From positions 2,046,001 to 2,110,000 of the forward strand of contig OZ017797.1 in the NCBI GenBank assembly GCA_963969395.1: a stretch of 64,000 nucleotides of DNA, in the 5' to 3' direction. The notes below the pieces were generated by a model that ran no database searches, was not told the DNA's origin, and worked only from the letters and a program-made list of their open reading frames with translations. The translations under genes and the position numbers were made by a program. Below, in pieces: positions 1-11,816 of the stretch (its first letter is position 1; each line of letters opens with the position of its first letter). Origin of the DNA: Pseudoscleropodium purum (taxonomy: Eukaryota; Streptophyta; Bryopsida; Hypnales; Brachytheciaceae).

Positions 1-1207
1 TGCCCCCCGTCCTCCTGTCCACTCTCTCCGCCGTCTTCGTCACCCTCATCAACTTCGGTGTCCAGCAAAAATGCTTCTCCTCCTGGGTGCCCACACTCCA
101 AATTGCTTCCACTCCCTTCACGCTCATCGCCCCCGTGCTCGCCTTCCTGCTCGTCTTCCGCACGAACTCCTCCTACCAACGCTTCGACGAGGCTCGCAAA
201 GTCTGGGGCTCCAACACCAATCGGACCCGCGACTTAGCAAGACAAGCCCTCACGTGGATCCGCCATCCGGGAGACAAACCCAAGCTCGAAATCATTCTAC
301 GGTACGTGAAAGCGTATCCCTTCTTTCTGAAGCACCATTTGACGAAACCGCTGGATGGGTCGAACTCGATTGGGGAAGTGAAAAACTTGTTGAGTCAGCA
401 GGAGATTGAGAGTGTGACAGGGGCGGCGAATCGGCCGATATATGTGTTGCAAGTGCTGTCGGCAGTGATTAATCAATGCGAGCTCTCGAACTTCGAACGA
501 GTGGCCATGGATATGAATTTGACGCAGTTCCATGATAATGTGGGCGCGTGTGAGCGGATTTTTAAGACGCCCATTCCGGTGGCGTACACGAGGTTGACGA
601 GCCGGATGCTGATTGTGTGGCACTTGGCGCTGCCGTATGGGTTGTGGAAGGGATGTGCGTGGTTGACGATTCCGGCGACGTTCATGAGCGCCGCGGCGCT
701 TTTTTACATCGAGCAGGTCAGGTTTCAATTGACCTGTTTCCAATACCTAAAAATGAGATGCACAAGCCGTTGGGTGCTTTCGATCACTAGCAGGTTCCGG
801 AAAAGATTGAAGTCTTGTAAATTTGTTTCCAAAAGTTTGCGATTCCAACTGAAATTTTGCCAATTTGGAATTAGGTTGGGGTGCTGATTGAGGAGCCCTT
901 TTGGATTCTGGCGCTGGACTCAATGTGTGGCGGCATCACGAGCGCCATTGACGGGTTGTGCGTTGCGCAACAGGAGGCGATGTTACTGTCGACGAACATC
1001 CAGGAGGGCATTACTAAGCCGAGCCATTTGGAGCAGATCAGGGAGACGTCATTGGAAATGGCAGATCTGTCCGAGAGCGCGCCGCTAGTGAGTCTGACAG
1101 AGGAGCGCGCGGCAATCAATTTCGAAAGGTCGCGCACGCATCATCACGGGACGCGCCCGGCGTATGGCGATATGAATGTATTCTCTAGGTTGAAGTCTAT
1201 GTCGTAA
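1..1207 (+). CDS. Bestrophin-like chloride channel, chloroplast (VCCN1 type), 3' part
   Basis: Coding exons are 3-716 (open at the left window edge) and 875-1207, joined across a 158-bp GT..AG intron with the frame kept; the stop is TAA at 1205. The product resembles plant bestrophins (UPF0187), which act as voltage-dependent chloride channels of the thylakoid membrane and adjust proton motive force in fluctuating light. Visible family marks are a hydrophobic segment followed by VFRTNSSYQRFDEARKVWG, then YTRLTSRMLIVWHLALP, and across the splice junction FYIEQVGVLIEEPF, the conserved acidic IEEPF block, then LALDSMC. About 350 residues are visible. The N-terminus, including the transit peptide, lies outside the window. 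The C-terminal tail (about 60 residues) is hydrophilic. An open frame also reads into the intron, but the conserved block after it shows that the intron is removed. The family assignment is firm; the exact paralogue is inferred. Confidence 0.9.
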
Positions 1208-1224
1208 TCTTCGTAATGTGAGCA

Positions 1225-1426
1225 AATCCGTGGTGACCTAATCCTCCGAAATAGCGACTTTTTTTGTCAATGGCGCTAATCCGTGATGATCAAGTCCTCC
1301 GAAATTGAAATGTTTCTATCAATGGCGCTAATTTGGGATGATCCAGTCCTCCGAAACTGCAACATTTCTGTCAATGGTGCTAATCCGTGATGACCTTTTC
1401 TTCCGAAATTGCAACAGTTTTGTCGA
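1225..1426. repeat. 52-bp tandem repeat, about 4 copies
   Basis: Units begin at 1225, 1278, 1330 and 1382 (period 52-53). Each has the core AATCCGTGATGA, then TCCTCCGAAA, then TTTNTGTCAATGG. The array starts about 18 bp after the bestrophin stop codon, so it probably lies in the 3' untranslated region. The copies differ by several substitutions and are therefore not recent. Confidence 0.85.
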
Positions 1427-1430
1427 TATC

Positions 1431-2819
1431 ACAACTGAGCACGTGCTTGCAACAGCATCGTTTGTACAACATTACGAATCAGATCTGCATACTAATGTTC
1501 TTCTAAGGCTCTACAACGACATGCTTTTTCATGTTTTTCAATCCTTTACAATCACGAAGCTCTTCCGGTTTCGTTCCAATCGTTGTTCTGAGCTGCTATC
1601 TCAGTTGCGATGTGTGGAGTTGTACTGTACATTAGAAGAGTATAGTGATGCAAACAATTTTTTTTTATGCATCGTAGATCCAGGCTGTATCTCTTTGGTT
1701 TCACATTTGGTCAAGATGTTAGTTAGGTGTTAATTAGTTGCCGCAGAGGATGTAAGAGATTCTTCCGTCAAGTGTAAGAAGAATTATGGATACGCTTTAG
1801 AAGCTCGAGCATGAATACTTTGCATGCCGGTACTAAATGGAAAAAAATCTGATCTAAGTATTGGGAATTGCTTCTCTTTGTGTTTTGTACGTGCTGAATA
1901 CTTGCATTCGAGAATTGGAAACTGTTTGTATTCAACGTGGCAAAGGAAGCTGTGTTTTTGGCTTCACTGCTGTAGCAGGTTGCACGCTCCATTGACAAAG
2001 TGAGACTAAAGAACCGCTGTACTGTCCTGTGCACACATAAAATTGTTTACCGATAAGGCAGGGGTCCCTTTTTGCAAAGGAGCCTCCTACTGGGAACAAA
2101 ATGGTCTTCTTTGGCTCCTTGCCCAACCCCAATCCTTGAATGAAATGAAAGTTTCTCATGGGCACCTAAGAAGGCATACTACGTACCCAACATAAGAGGA
2201 TCATTGCTTGGTTACACAATGTTATGTTGGGGGCCAAGCTAGGAAAAAATATATAGTTTCAAGTAGTTATGGATCAAATTGTGCCACTTCTTAAATCTTG
2301 GTTGTCTTTTATTATTTGTAACATTTTATTACTTTTGCTTAGTCCCAACTACTTCCAAATATAGAATGGTTGGTTTAAAGGTAGGAAGTGTACTGTGGAC
2401 CATTTGGTCATTGTGCATAGTTATAATAATTGGGTTTATAATTTCTTTTACAAAAGAATTTCAAATTAGGGATTATTTCATATGTGTTTTGGGTAAATCC
2501 TTTTTTGAATAAAAATTGATACATTATAGGTAGTCAAAGCAAAAACATGTAGTTTCCTGTTGCAGTTCATCATAAATGGAGACTTTTCTTGTTCTTTTGG
2601 ATTCAAATGTACCTCCCTCATTTCCCTATATAATTTGAATGCAAATCCAAAGGCACCTTCTCTACAATAAAATGATGAATGAACCTTTTGCCATGTGTAG
2701 AAGTTGTATAGGAATGTTCATGGAATTTGTTAAGTAGTGACTTTCCAACCCAATTCAAACACTTTGAGCCCCAACTACACACTCAATGCAATAAAATCTA
2801 CCTTAGAAAGCAACATAAC
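1431..2819. other. Intergenic, no gene recognised
   Basis: This is AT-rich sequence after the bestrophin gene. Short open frames on both strands show no recognisable family or codon bias. The first few hundred bases may be the 3' untranslated region of the channel gene. Confidence 0.5.
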
Positions 2820-3089
2820 CATTAGAGGTTTTCTAGGGGGTCAGAAGGGCCATTTTAGGGTTGTTCCTTCATCCCCATTTTTGTTGTTTTCATTGTCAAT
2901 TTCGTTTTTTTTTGAAAAAAAATTAAATTAAATTTAGAATAGAACAAAAAAAATTCATTTTTTTTTCAATTTTTTTTGTTAACGCAACAATCGCCATGCC
3001 ACGTCAGGCAGCAACTGTAAGGCTGTTCCCCCGATGCTAATAGCCCAAAGAACTTGCAGCCCTCCAAACTTGTTGAAAATCCTCTAATG
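2820..3089. mobile_element. Short MITE, CATTAG family copy 1
   Basis: The 270-bp element begins CATTAGAGGTTTTC and ends GAAAATCCTCTAATG, an imperfect terminal inverted repeat of about 15 bp. Its interior matches the element at 14843-15158 in the opposite orientation (a block reading GGGGTCARAARGGCC, and a CAGCCCTCCAAA block near the other end). There is no coding capacity and no clear target-site duplication. Confidence 0.65.
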
Positions 3090-4158
3090 TGAATTGGATC
3101 CAAAAGTAGAGCTCCTAATTTGGTTGTATATTATTTTGGGTTTGTTTACCTTACTTGAAGTTTTGCTTACTTAAAGTTGTATTGACCAATTACCTATCTT
3201 CTAGAAGAGTGTTAATTATATGAACCCTAAGCAATGAATGAAGTAAAAATTAGCTAATAAACTTCTAAAAGTGTCTCGATTTTACTCCTAGGAGATGCAA
3301 ATTTGACATGTCATGACAAGCAATTCATCAAATTGAAGGGTTAGGATGTTAGGTATAGTGAAAAGAAAGATGTGCCAAATTGGTAATTCAAGAAATCCAT
3401 CTCAACTAATAACTAAATATTCAAATCCAAAATCTCCTTTACCCAAATGCAAGGGAACATGTAAAAGGCTAGTACTATGACAATTCCAAATGTGAAATTG
3501 GAGTTGACAAGGTTGGAAGTAGGTTGAAAAGTTGCAATTTAATAACTTCAATAAACACCATGGAAATTTCTACACATGGAAAAAGGTTCATTCAATGGCA
3601 TATATTATTCCATAATTTTGAGGAACACATTAAATTTGGATTACCATTGTAACCATGTACAGAATTAAAGAACTACAATAGATTCCAAATGGTTCTTAGA
3701 CCACCTTCAATGGGTTTTTTCTTAAAAAATGAGATACATGTGAAGAATTCCTTGATGTGCTGTTCCGCTGCCAAAAAGAACTTTGAATCCGATCAGTCTA
3801 AATGTCTGCAACGACCAAAGAGACGGCAATGGGTCATCCTACTTTTAGATAAGAGGCGTGGAAAACCTCTAATGGGGCACGCTTACCCAGTTGCAAGAGA
3901 TGGTCAACAAATTGTGAAGTCTTTCATAACTCCTTGCTACATCACTAGAGCAGAGAAGATAAGTGAGCCAGCTAACATGTGTGCTTACCGCACAAGCATC
4001 GAGCAAATAGCTTCTTAGCCTTAACTTAATTGTTCAATACACAGGATTACAATCCAGGAAGGCAATAAGCATTATGATCTAGAAGCTACAATTCCTATTT
4101 CAACTTCATTATAAAAGAGAAGTACAATACTGGTAGAGCTACGCTCAACACGACTGAG
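3090..4158. other. Intergenic; 3' flank of the TLS1 gene
   Basis: AT-rich sequence without a recognisable gene. A 109-codon + strand open frame at 3689-4018 has no family resemblance. It lies just past the 3' end of the minus-strand TLS1 gene and is probably untranslated or intergenic. Confidence 0.45.
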
Positions 4159-6094
4159 TCACCGCCTCATTAATCGACTTCGTTCTCTCTTCCTAAAGCG
4201 CTCTAGCATGATCTCATCGGTGGCAGCTTGCCTTCTATTCCCTACATCCAGAGTCTCACTGGAAGTATCGATGGATCCTCGCCCTGCTCCTTCGCCTCCC
4301 CCTTTATTTTTGAACCCTTCAGGATGCTCTGTTATAAACAAATATACAAGAGCGACAAGTTAGAGAATTTTCCAAATTGGACTCGGAGTTATTTACTATG
4401 ACCTCTAAAACGACAACATTCTGGAATATAATTGACTGTAGCACACCCGTCACAAGTTCAAACCATGTCAATCATTCTTTAGGACCCCAGTTTGTCTGAT
4501 TAAAGAGGTCACGGTGTAACAGTAGTTGCAATTCTGGATGTGTATATCTGTGCACGTACCACTCCGAAGTTTCTCAGCATACTCTCGACCTCGTTGGAAG
4601 TAATCAGCACTGTAACTGGCTGGTATGCTGGACTGGGTTCTGCCACGACCTGCAAAAGAGCGCTTGTCTTGTAGCTGCTTCTTTGCGGCCTCTGTTTCTT
4701 CAATGTTTTTGAGCTTATACCTGAAATAAGTGCGGTAGAATTAGAATATGTTCCAGCAGGACCCCATAACCTTATGCAGCAAATGCAAGAGCTTCAGAAT
4801 AACTCACTCTATGGGTAATTGTACTTCAGCAATTCCAGTGGTCCATTGCGTGGAGCTTTCTTCTCCATTCCTTCTCCTAACCTGAAAGAAATTCAATAAA
4901 CAAACGTATCACAAACACAACGTTCTTCGGATGTTATGGAGGCCGACAGCAACATGTGTCAAACCCAAACAGAGACATCAGAAAAAGTAGTCGAAAAGAT
5001 CTAGAACAAGGGCACACCTTGAGATGCTCAGGCGTGATGTAAAGGTCATCTTCAGGAGCCTTCACTTCCTCAGTTACTATACCAAGTTCTCTTCCCCTCT
5101 TTTTGGCCATCTCCTGCTCAATATATTTCAACCTGTCACAATTCCATCATCATTCAATGCGCGTTCAATAGCCAGTATTAAAATTCTTATCAAACCTTGA
5201 ATGACCCTTGTACTATTTCAGTACTATATTTTTTCACTTTATACACTAGATTTGAGTAACATGATGAGCACTAATATGATTTGAACTGTCCATGATACTC
5301 TTTTTTCTAAACTACATCTTGTTGTTTGATTTTATATTGAATCTCCTACAGGTATAGTTCACACAAGTGAAGTACAAACACTCAGAATGGGCTCCTTGGT
5401 TCTCTAGAGGGTAAAGGTTAGCTCTTGGTCAGGGGCTTCAATCATGCAATTGAATTGAAATCTCGCAGAGACTTGTACAAAGTGGTGAAGGAACTCACAT
5501 ATTAGGGTCTTCAACAGTGACGGCAGTCTCTTGAGCGAACGTATCTTGCAGCACGAGCTCTTCTTTCTCCCCCTCGCCTTCGCCCTTCTCCACCACTTTC
5601 GGATTCACGCCTCCTCCAGGCACAGCAAGCTGGTTGGCCACCACCCCAGGTCTTCGTTCCCTCTGCTTCTGCAGAAACTTCACCTCTTCTAACGTGGATC
5701 TGTGCAACAACAACAGCAGCAGTGAGTAAAATTTCAATCGCTAAAGAACTGCTCTACCTGGACTCCTGTCTCTTTTCACTCCATACAAGTTAGTTGAGTA
5801 ACATGATGAGTACTCACACGGCGTAAAATTGAAAAAAATTGATACTCTTGTTTCAATTTCAATTTTGAATACGTCTCCAGGATACAAGGGAGATACAAGG
5901 GAGATACAATAGGTGCATACACACCCAAAAGGGGATTCTCATTCATCAAGGTGTTAACAAATCTCTTAGGCAATTGTATCGTCAAAACCCTAAATCCTGG
6001 GTTTTCCGCACCTGATTTCCTCGTCATCTTCGGGTTGCTCCGAGTCTGAATCCGGTGCGGAGCGCTTGCGGAAGCGCTTTCCGTTGGCACCCAT
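4159..6094 (-). CDS. TLS1/C9orf78 (HCA59) family spliceosome-associated protein
   Basis: Six coding exons read on the minus strand: 6094-6012, 5699-5499, 5132-5018, 4881-4808, 4720-4560 and 4328-4159. All introns are GT..AG and every junction keeps frame, giving 267 residues. The family (fission yeast Tls1, human C9orf78, 289 aa) associates with the spliceosome and the Brr2 helicase and affects splicing of selected introns. The start MGANGKRFRKR matches the basic N-terminus of the family. It is followed by an acidic DSDSEQPEDDEE run, the MLKYIEQEMAKKRG block (human has MMKYIETELKKRKG), the plant-conserved SSTQWTTGIAEVQLP and YKLKNIEETEAAKK, and a basic C-terminus ending RLMRR. The protein is charged and expected to be nuclear. 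It is complete, with no frame breaks. Nothing in the sequence links it functionally to its neighbours. Confidence 0.93.
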
Positions 6095-6494
6095 GTTGAG
6101 AGATGCACCAACAACGCTCAAGAAACACACGTCGTCTTGAAAAACCCACCGACACTATCAGGAACCTTCGGTTTCACCCCATTCTCGTCAGACGAAAGAG
6201 CAGCGTGCTCCTTCACCCCTGCACTGCAAACCCTAGAACTCCATCGAGACCAGAATTTTCGATACCGTGAACCGCAATTCCACTCCTGTCACCAATGAAG
6301 AACACCGACAACGTGAACACAGATTGCGGAGAATTGCTGAACAAGGTGGGAGCTAGAGTACACTGAGATTGATGAGCGGAAAGAACCCTGACGACGAAAA
6401 AATACGAACTGTGGTCGACAAGGCGACGCGCGCGGACGATGGTTGACGAAACGTCGACGAATGATGGACGAGTAAGAACGGGTCACTTTTTACA
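6095..6494 (-). promoter_or_regulatory. 5' flank / likely promoter of the TLS1 gene
   Basis: About 400 bp upstream of the TLS1 start codon is clearly richer in GC than the surrounding DNA and lacks transposon ends. It presumably holds the 5' untranslated region and core promoter. No canonical TATA box was recognised. It ends where a transposon-like terminus begins near 6496. Confidence 0.4.
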
Positions 6495-6958
6495 TTAAGG
6501 GTACGTTCCCACCTGATGTTTGATGTTTGGTAATAGTGATTTTTAAAACATAATATCTTCATGAAGGTCTTATGTAATGGAGAATCATTTTTTAAGTGGT
6601 TCAGCAAAAATTGAGTCATTTAAAGTTATAGAGTGTTCACATATGCGAAAATAGCATTTGACAATGTCCACAAAGGCTGCCTTTTTTTCTAAAGACTCTT
6701 CATCCACACGATTCATCCAAAAATCATGGATAAATAAGGTATCCATTAATGTCTAAGTTATTTGACCATCTATTATAATAAAAAAAACTTGATGGAAAAG
6801 TAAAAGAATTGTTTCATTGACAGTTGAAGGATTGAAGGACTAAAGTATTGAAGGATGGAGGTGTCATTTTTATATTGAAATCAATTGTCTATTATGAATC
6901 TTCCAAGGTGATGGGATAATTCAAAGGAAAGAACTTGACCACCCATTATCAAAACGTA

Positions 6959-7333
6959 GGAATAATGTTTGAAGTGGAATTTCAGACCTCATTTAGGCAT
7001 AGTAGAATAACATTTCAATGAAAAATTTGAACTAAAAAAAGTTGTTAAATGAAGTTAAATTTCATCTTCAAAAATCCTTTTGACGTTTTGAGCTTCCAAT
7101 CAAAATTTATCAACAAATTTCAAAGAGGATGTTTGAAAATGTCAAAAAAATGTCCCTTCCAACCCCTTATTGAAATTTATTCATAATTTTTGTTGGAAAC
7201 TCAAAATCTCAAAAAGATTTTTGGAGATGAAAGTTAACTTAATTTTAAAACTTTTATTAGTTAAAATTTTTCTTTGAAATGTTATTCTAGTATGCCTAAA
7301 TGAGGTCTAAAATTCTCCTTTAAACATTATTCC
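6959..7333. mobile_element. Foldback MITE, TA target duplication
   Basis: Nearly the whole 375 bp is an inverted repeat with arms of about 185 bp. The left end reads GGAATAATGTTTGAAG and the right end is its near complement, CTTTAAACATTATTCC. Both arms carry the block GACCTCATTTAGGCATA. The element is bounded by TA on each side (6957-6958, 7334-7335), as expected of mariner/Stowaway-type insertions. A transcript would fold into one long hairpin. No coding capacity. Confidence 0.75.
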
Positions 7334-7741
7334 TATATTTTTGAGCTTAACCATGAATGATTGAGTTCCTACAAATTCACTTTTACATACCCCACATGAG
7401 TTGTTTCACTTTCCCATATGCATATAAAGAGCCTCTCTTCCTAATTCAACATGTGAATTCAAGGTTCCATTGTAATTTCACGGCCATGAAATCCCTTAAT
7501 TTAGAGGTGGTGTTCTTTGCTAATCACCCATTTGAGGCCACTTTAGTTAAGAGTGACTTGACACTTTTGAAATCCACATTTTTAGAAGATACAAGAGCTT
7601 TAAATGTAGACGACTATAATAGTGGTGGGCCAAAAAAATCTCGTGATTAAATACTTGTAATATTGCTCTTACCTTGATGCTACATCATTTGCTGTGTAGG
7701 ATCAGGGGATACCAATGAATGCAGGTGGGAACATACTTTAA

Positions 7742-8661
7742 CCCCTAAATTCCCATTGTCCCCTCAACGGACAAATCAGATTTCGAGCAGGTTCCTATAA
7801 TCTCAATTTTTGGTGAATTGTTTTGAAACTTTCCCATAAGATAGAAAAACTAATTATCTATGTGGGAATATAATTTTTATTTCAATTGGTGCTTAGGTGC
7901 AAAAGTTATACCACAAAAAGCCTGAAATTGAACTCGGTGGGTAGCACAAAAAAAATTGCAAAAAATCAGAATAAATTTTAATTTTTTTTTCCCTCAAATT
8001 TTTTCTTTTTGTCTACATGTGAAGCTTTGATTCGTCCTATTTGGACTAATAATGAGAAAGTTAAAGACAATTTTGTTTTTCGGACAATTTTAGTATCTTT
8101 TTGAAAAAATAACTTGTAAGACTCATTTTTGAATGCAATTTTCACAATTTTTCACAATTTTTTTTGAGAATGTTGTGTTCGATTGCTAAAACAATCTCAC
8201 CATTGGAATTATTGTCTTTCAATCCCATCTTGGAGTTATTAATGATTTATTTATTTTTCCAATCTTGAATCTACTTCTATTTAGCATTTTTTTAAAGAAT
8301 GAAAATCAAGTGTTTTTTCTTTAAAAAAAAATTCCTAGACTTTCAACTCAATTCTTCAACATAAAATTTTTTTAATTTAAAGTCTATAGTGCAAAAAAAT
8401 TTCACAATTGGTGGTCAAAGTCATTTGAAATTGCTGACCAGTGTTCAAAAAATCTTTCTTTTTCAACTTTGAATGCTAATATCTTCCAATCTATACAGGC
8501 AAACTTCATGAAATTTTTACCATGTGAGCTAAGACAAGTAAAGTAAAAGATTATATGGTTAGATTCTAAAAAAATGATTTTTTTGTATTCTTAGATGAAT
8601 GCAGCAAAAGCAACAATTTTGAGTGGTTTTTGATAGAAAAATGGCCTTGGGAATTTAGGGG
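7742..8661. mobile_element. TTAA-flanked (piggyBac-like) non-autonomous element, copy A
   Basis: The 920-bp element starts CCCCTAAATTCCCATTGTCC and ends GGCCTTGGGAATTTAGGGG, giving a terminal inverted repeat of about 14 bp. TTAA lies on both sides (7738-7741, 8662-8665). The interior closely resembles copy C at 36255-37168 throughout. There is no open frame of note, so it is non-autonomous. A 4-bp TTAA duplication with C-rich ends is the mark of the piggyBac superfamily; without a transposase this remains inference. Confidence 0.75.
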
Positions 8662-8727
8662 TTAAATCTTTTAGCTAATACCACATTGTAAGAACCCTGC
8701 AAAGGCCACGTAGAAACATACCCTTAT

Positions 8728-11456
8728 TTCAAACTTTAACCCTTCAAGACAACCACAAACACTAAGTGCATGATGGATGACAAAGAATTCTTTTGTATAG
8801 GACATAAGTGCAACTATTCATTCCCTATGTTTTGTTGTGAAAAAAGAACATCTTCTACAATAGTTTGACTTCCAATGAATACTTTTTCAATTTTTTAAGC
8901 AATTGATTCTCACAGTATTAGTAAATGATGATCTCAGTGGAGATCAACCCGTCCTTACTAGGTTAAAAGTTATCAACCAATCAATAGGAAACCACATATT
9001 TCAAAGCAAATCATTCTATGACACTATTTTAACAATTTATCATGCTTATAATATCCTTATTTAAAATATTATTCAAAAGCTAAAATTTCAAAGTTGGCAT
9101 AGAACAAATGCTTCAAAAATGGTCTTTTCAAGTACATTCAATGAAAAACAATTTATGATGGTCTAAGATGACCCTAAACTACCAGATGATGGTGATGACG
9201 TATTCAAATTGTGGATGTGGGTTCAATACCTAGTGGTAATAGGTTCTTAACCTTGTATGAAAGTAGATTTTCTTCCCGACGAAAAACTCTTACAATGTGT
9301 TTCTTGAACACGCTTGTTTCAAAAAATAATAATAATAATTTTTGAGAATTTAATTTTTGAAAGTCAAAATATATGAATTTATTGCCAAATCAACTATACA
9401 TGAGTATTCCAAAAAAATCATAGCACAAATTGGAAAGATTATAATGTCTGAGATAGAAATAACAATTTTTTTGTCCTTTAATAATCTACATTACTAATTT
9501 GAAAGGACACTAAGACTACTATAGAATTTAAGAATGAGGTTTATAAATCAAATAATTTTTGGCAAAATATCTTAGTGATAGACTTTGTCTTTTCAGTATT
9601 AAAAATTGAAACTCAAAATAAAATTATGTAAGAAGACTAAATTCTATATTATCAGTGTTCCTTAAGGTAGACAATCTATTTTTGATCACTTAAACAATTG
9701 AGCATATTTGTTGCATGGGTATGGTGAGGGAAAAAAATTCTTTGTTTGGAGAAATAGATTTCAAAAGGACTTCATATTTTTATATGTTTTTTTCCATCAA
9801 AACCAAAATTATAGAAATTTTTTTTGTGAAGATTTCATTCAACCTATTCTTGTTATATAGGTCACCCTATCTTCAACCATAGGTTGATTACAAAATTGAC
9901 AATGCTTAAATGTGACTTCTAATGTACATCTTGTAATCATTCTATACTTTCAATGTATAACTCTTAGACATTTGTATTGCTTTTGTTGCTCTTATTTTGC
10001 ATAAGCTATCATCTAAACCATAGCTAATGAAAAATATAACAATTTAATTAGCAAAAATGGATGGTTGATCAAAAAAGGATTTGCTAGCGTATGTATTGAA
10101 TTGAATAACTTTAGAAACAATGATGATACTTAATCATATATTTCAAATATATTGATTTGAAGTCATTGGACCATCATTCTTTGTTTACAAGTTCAACAAT
10201 CAATTTAGGACAACTTTCCCTTTTTAGATAAATGGTGTTGTTTGGTCAAACATGGATAAAAAAATTATCTTGACTTTGGCCCTCATCATACTACTAGCCA
10301 CATCGGTCCTTGCAAGTTTCCATAGCATGGCAGCTAAAAAGGACTTTATTATTTTGAGAAAGCTTCTCCCATTGGATCTAAGAGGAAGAAGCCTTTGTGG
10401 TCCATTTGACCCTCATAGTTGAAGTGACCCTCATGGCCCTTTTGACCTTCACATGGAAGACTCTTAGTACCAGTACATGAGTCCAAAGTACTAGGAATCC
10501 ATCAACTGGGGCGCATTCACATACACCATGCACACATCATTGTGTGAAGGGAATATCAAGGCCGCCATTACTATGAATCATTTACACTCTACTTTGGGTA
10601 CTCAATAACAATAGTATAGTAGGTGTGTCGAACTAGAGTGTGTGCCAAAATTACCAACATAGTGACATGTCTGGAATATTATATTATATAAAACATGAAT
10701 GGATGGAATGATGTCCATAGAAACCAACTCAAGAATCTAAAGATTTGTGGTAGATTGTAAATCCAATAAGTCCATAGTATCCTTTATATATAACTTGCAA
10801 AGATGGACTTGGTTTCCAAGTCACAAATTGTGCATTCAAGAGCCAATTTAAGAGGGCTCTTTCCAAATATAATATTCCCTCCTATTGTTTTTGAATCTCC
10901 TTGTTAAAGTTTCTTTTATGTGATTTGAAAAATAATTGAAGGGCACTTCATCTTTGGAAAGAACATTTCTTCAAAGATTCTTCTAATTTCTTCTAATTCA
11001 AATATTGTATTCAAGACCCTCCAAGAATTATGTATTTTGTACAACATCGAGCTTGTTAGGTACTTCAAGAATTTGTTGCAAACTAATTGTGTGATTGTTG
11101 AGTCGAAAATCACATTTCAATCCATTTTCATTTGTGTTTTGGTGTTGGTTTTGCACCTAAGAATCAATGTGTTTGGAGAAGTTTTTTGTCATATGATCTT
11201 CAAACCTATTTTTTCTTGAGTTTGTTTCATATGATTTTTTAATATAATTTGAATGAAAATATTAATAAATTCCCATATAATTATGTGAAAAATATGATTT
11301 TTATTATAGTTAATATAAGCAATGAGATTGAAGATGCTTTGATTTAAATGTTTTTTGAAGACCGAGTTATTAATTTATTAATATTGAAGACAATGTTGCT
11401 CAGTTTCTATTGTTATATGTGGTAAACTAGTGGTTGTACTCACCAACAATGACATG
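8728..11456. other. AT-rich intergenic, no gene recognised
   Basis: No conserved coding frame, RNA gene or clear transposon terminus was recognised. Open frames are short and AT-driven. Confidence 0.5.
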
Positions 11457-11459
11457 TAA

Positions 11460-11813
11460 GGGACACTTCACACATGGGCCGACCAAGTCAAGAGGTCGTG
11501 GGAGTTCATAGCCAAACTTTGGGCAAGAGTCCAAAGAAATGGGCAATAAATGGTTAATAAATGGACAATTCAATGGACTCTCAACCAAAGTTTAGGTCGC
11601 CACTTTGTGGCGACCCAAACTTTGGTCAATAGTCTATCATGAGGCCATTGCCACGTAGGAGCTTGGGCTTCCATGCAGGCACTTTGGAAGGCAACGGACT
11701 TTGGATTGTGCCGCCTTGTGTGAAGGGTTGAGAGGCCAAAGTTGGGGTTTTCTAAAATTTGATTAGTGGAGGCCGACAAACTTTCAACCTTGGACCCATG
11801 TGTAAAGCGGCCC
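11460..11813. mobile_element. PIF/Harbinger-like MITE, copy 1
   Basis: The 354-bp element has termini GGGACACTTCACACATGGG and, inverted, GGGCCGCTTTACACATGGG, flanked by TAA on both sides (11457-11459 and 11814-11816). TWA duplications with G-rich termini fit PIF/Harbinger (Tourist-like) elements. The interior matches 19909-20235 in opposite orientation, for example the AAGTCAAGAGG and AGTCCAAAGAAATGGG blocks. It has no transposase. Confidence 0.7.
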
Positions 11814-11816
11814 TAA

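Larger units (their letters stand above)
6496..8727. mobile_element. Candidate composite DNA-transposon region with TAAGGGTA termini
   Basis: The left end at 6496 reads TAAGGGTACGTTCCCACCTG. Inverted matches occur at about 7718-7740 (CAGGTGGGAACATACT) and about 8706-8727 (GTAGAAACATACCCTTA). Either inner or outer pair could be the true ends; with the outer pair a TTA duplication is possible. Inside lie a foldback element (6959-7333) and a TTAA-flanked element (7742-8661), so this looks like nested insertions. There is no transposase. Boundaries are tentative. Confidence 0.4.

Noticed and set aside
3689..4018. 109-codon + strand frame downstream of the TLS1 gene
   Set aside because: There is no family resemblance, it lies in likely 3' flank, and its composition is that of the surrounding DNA.
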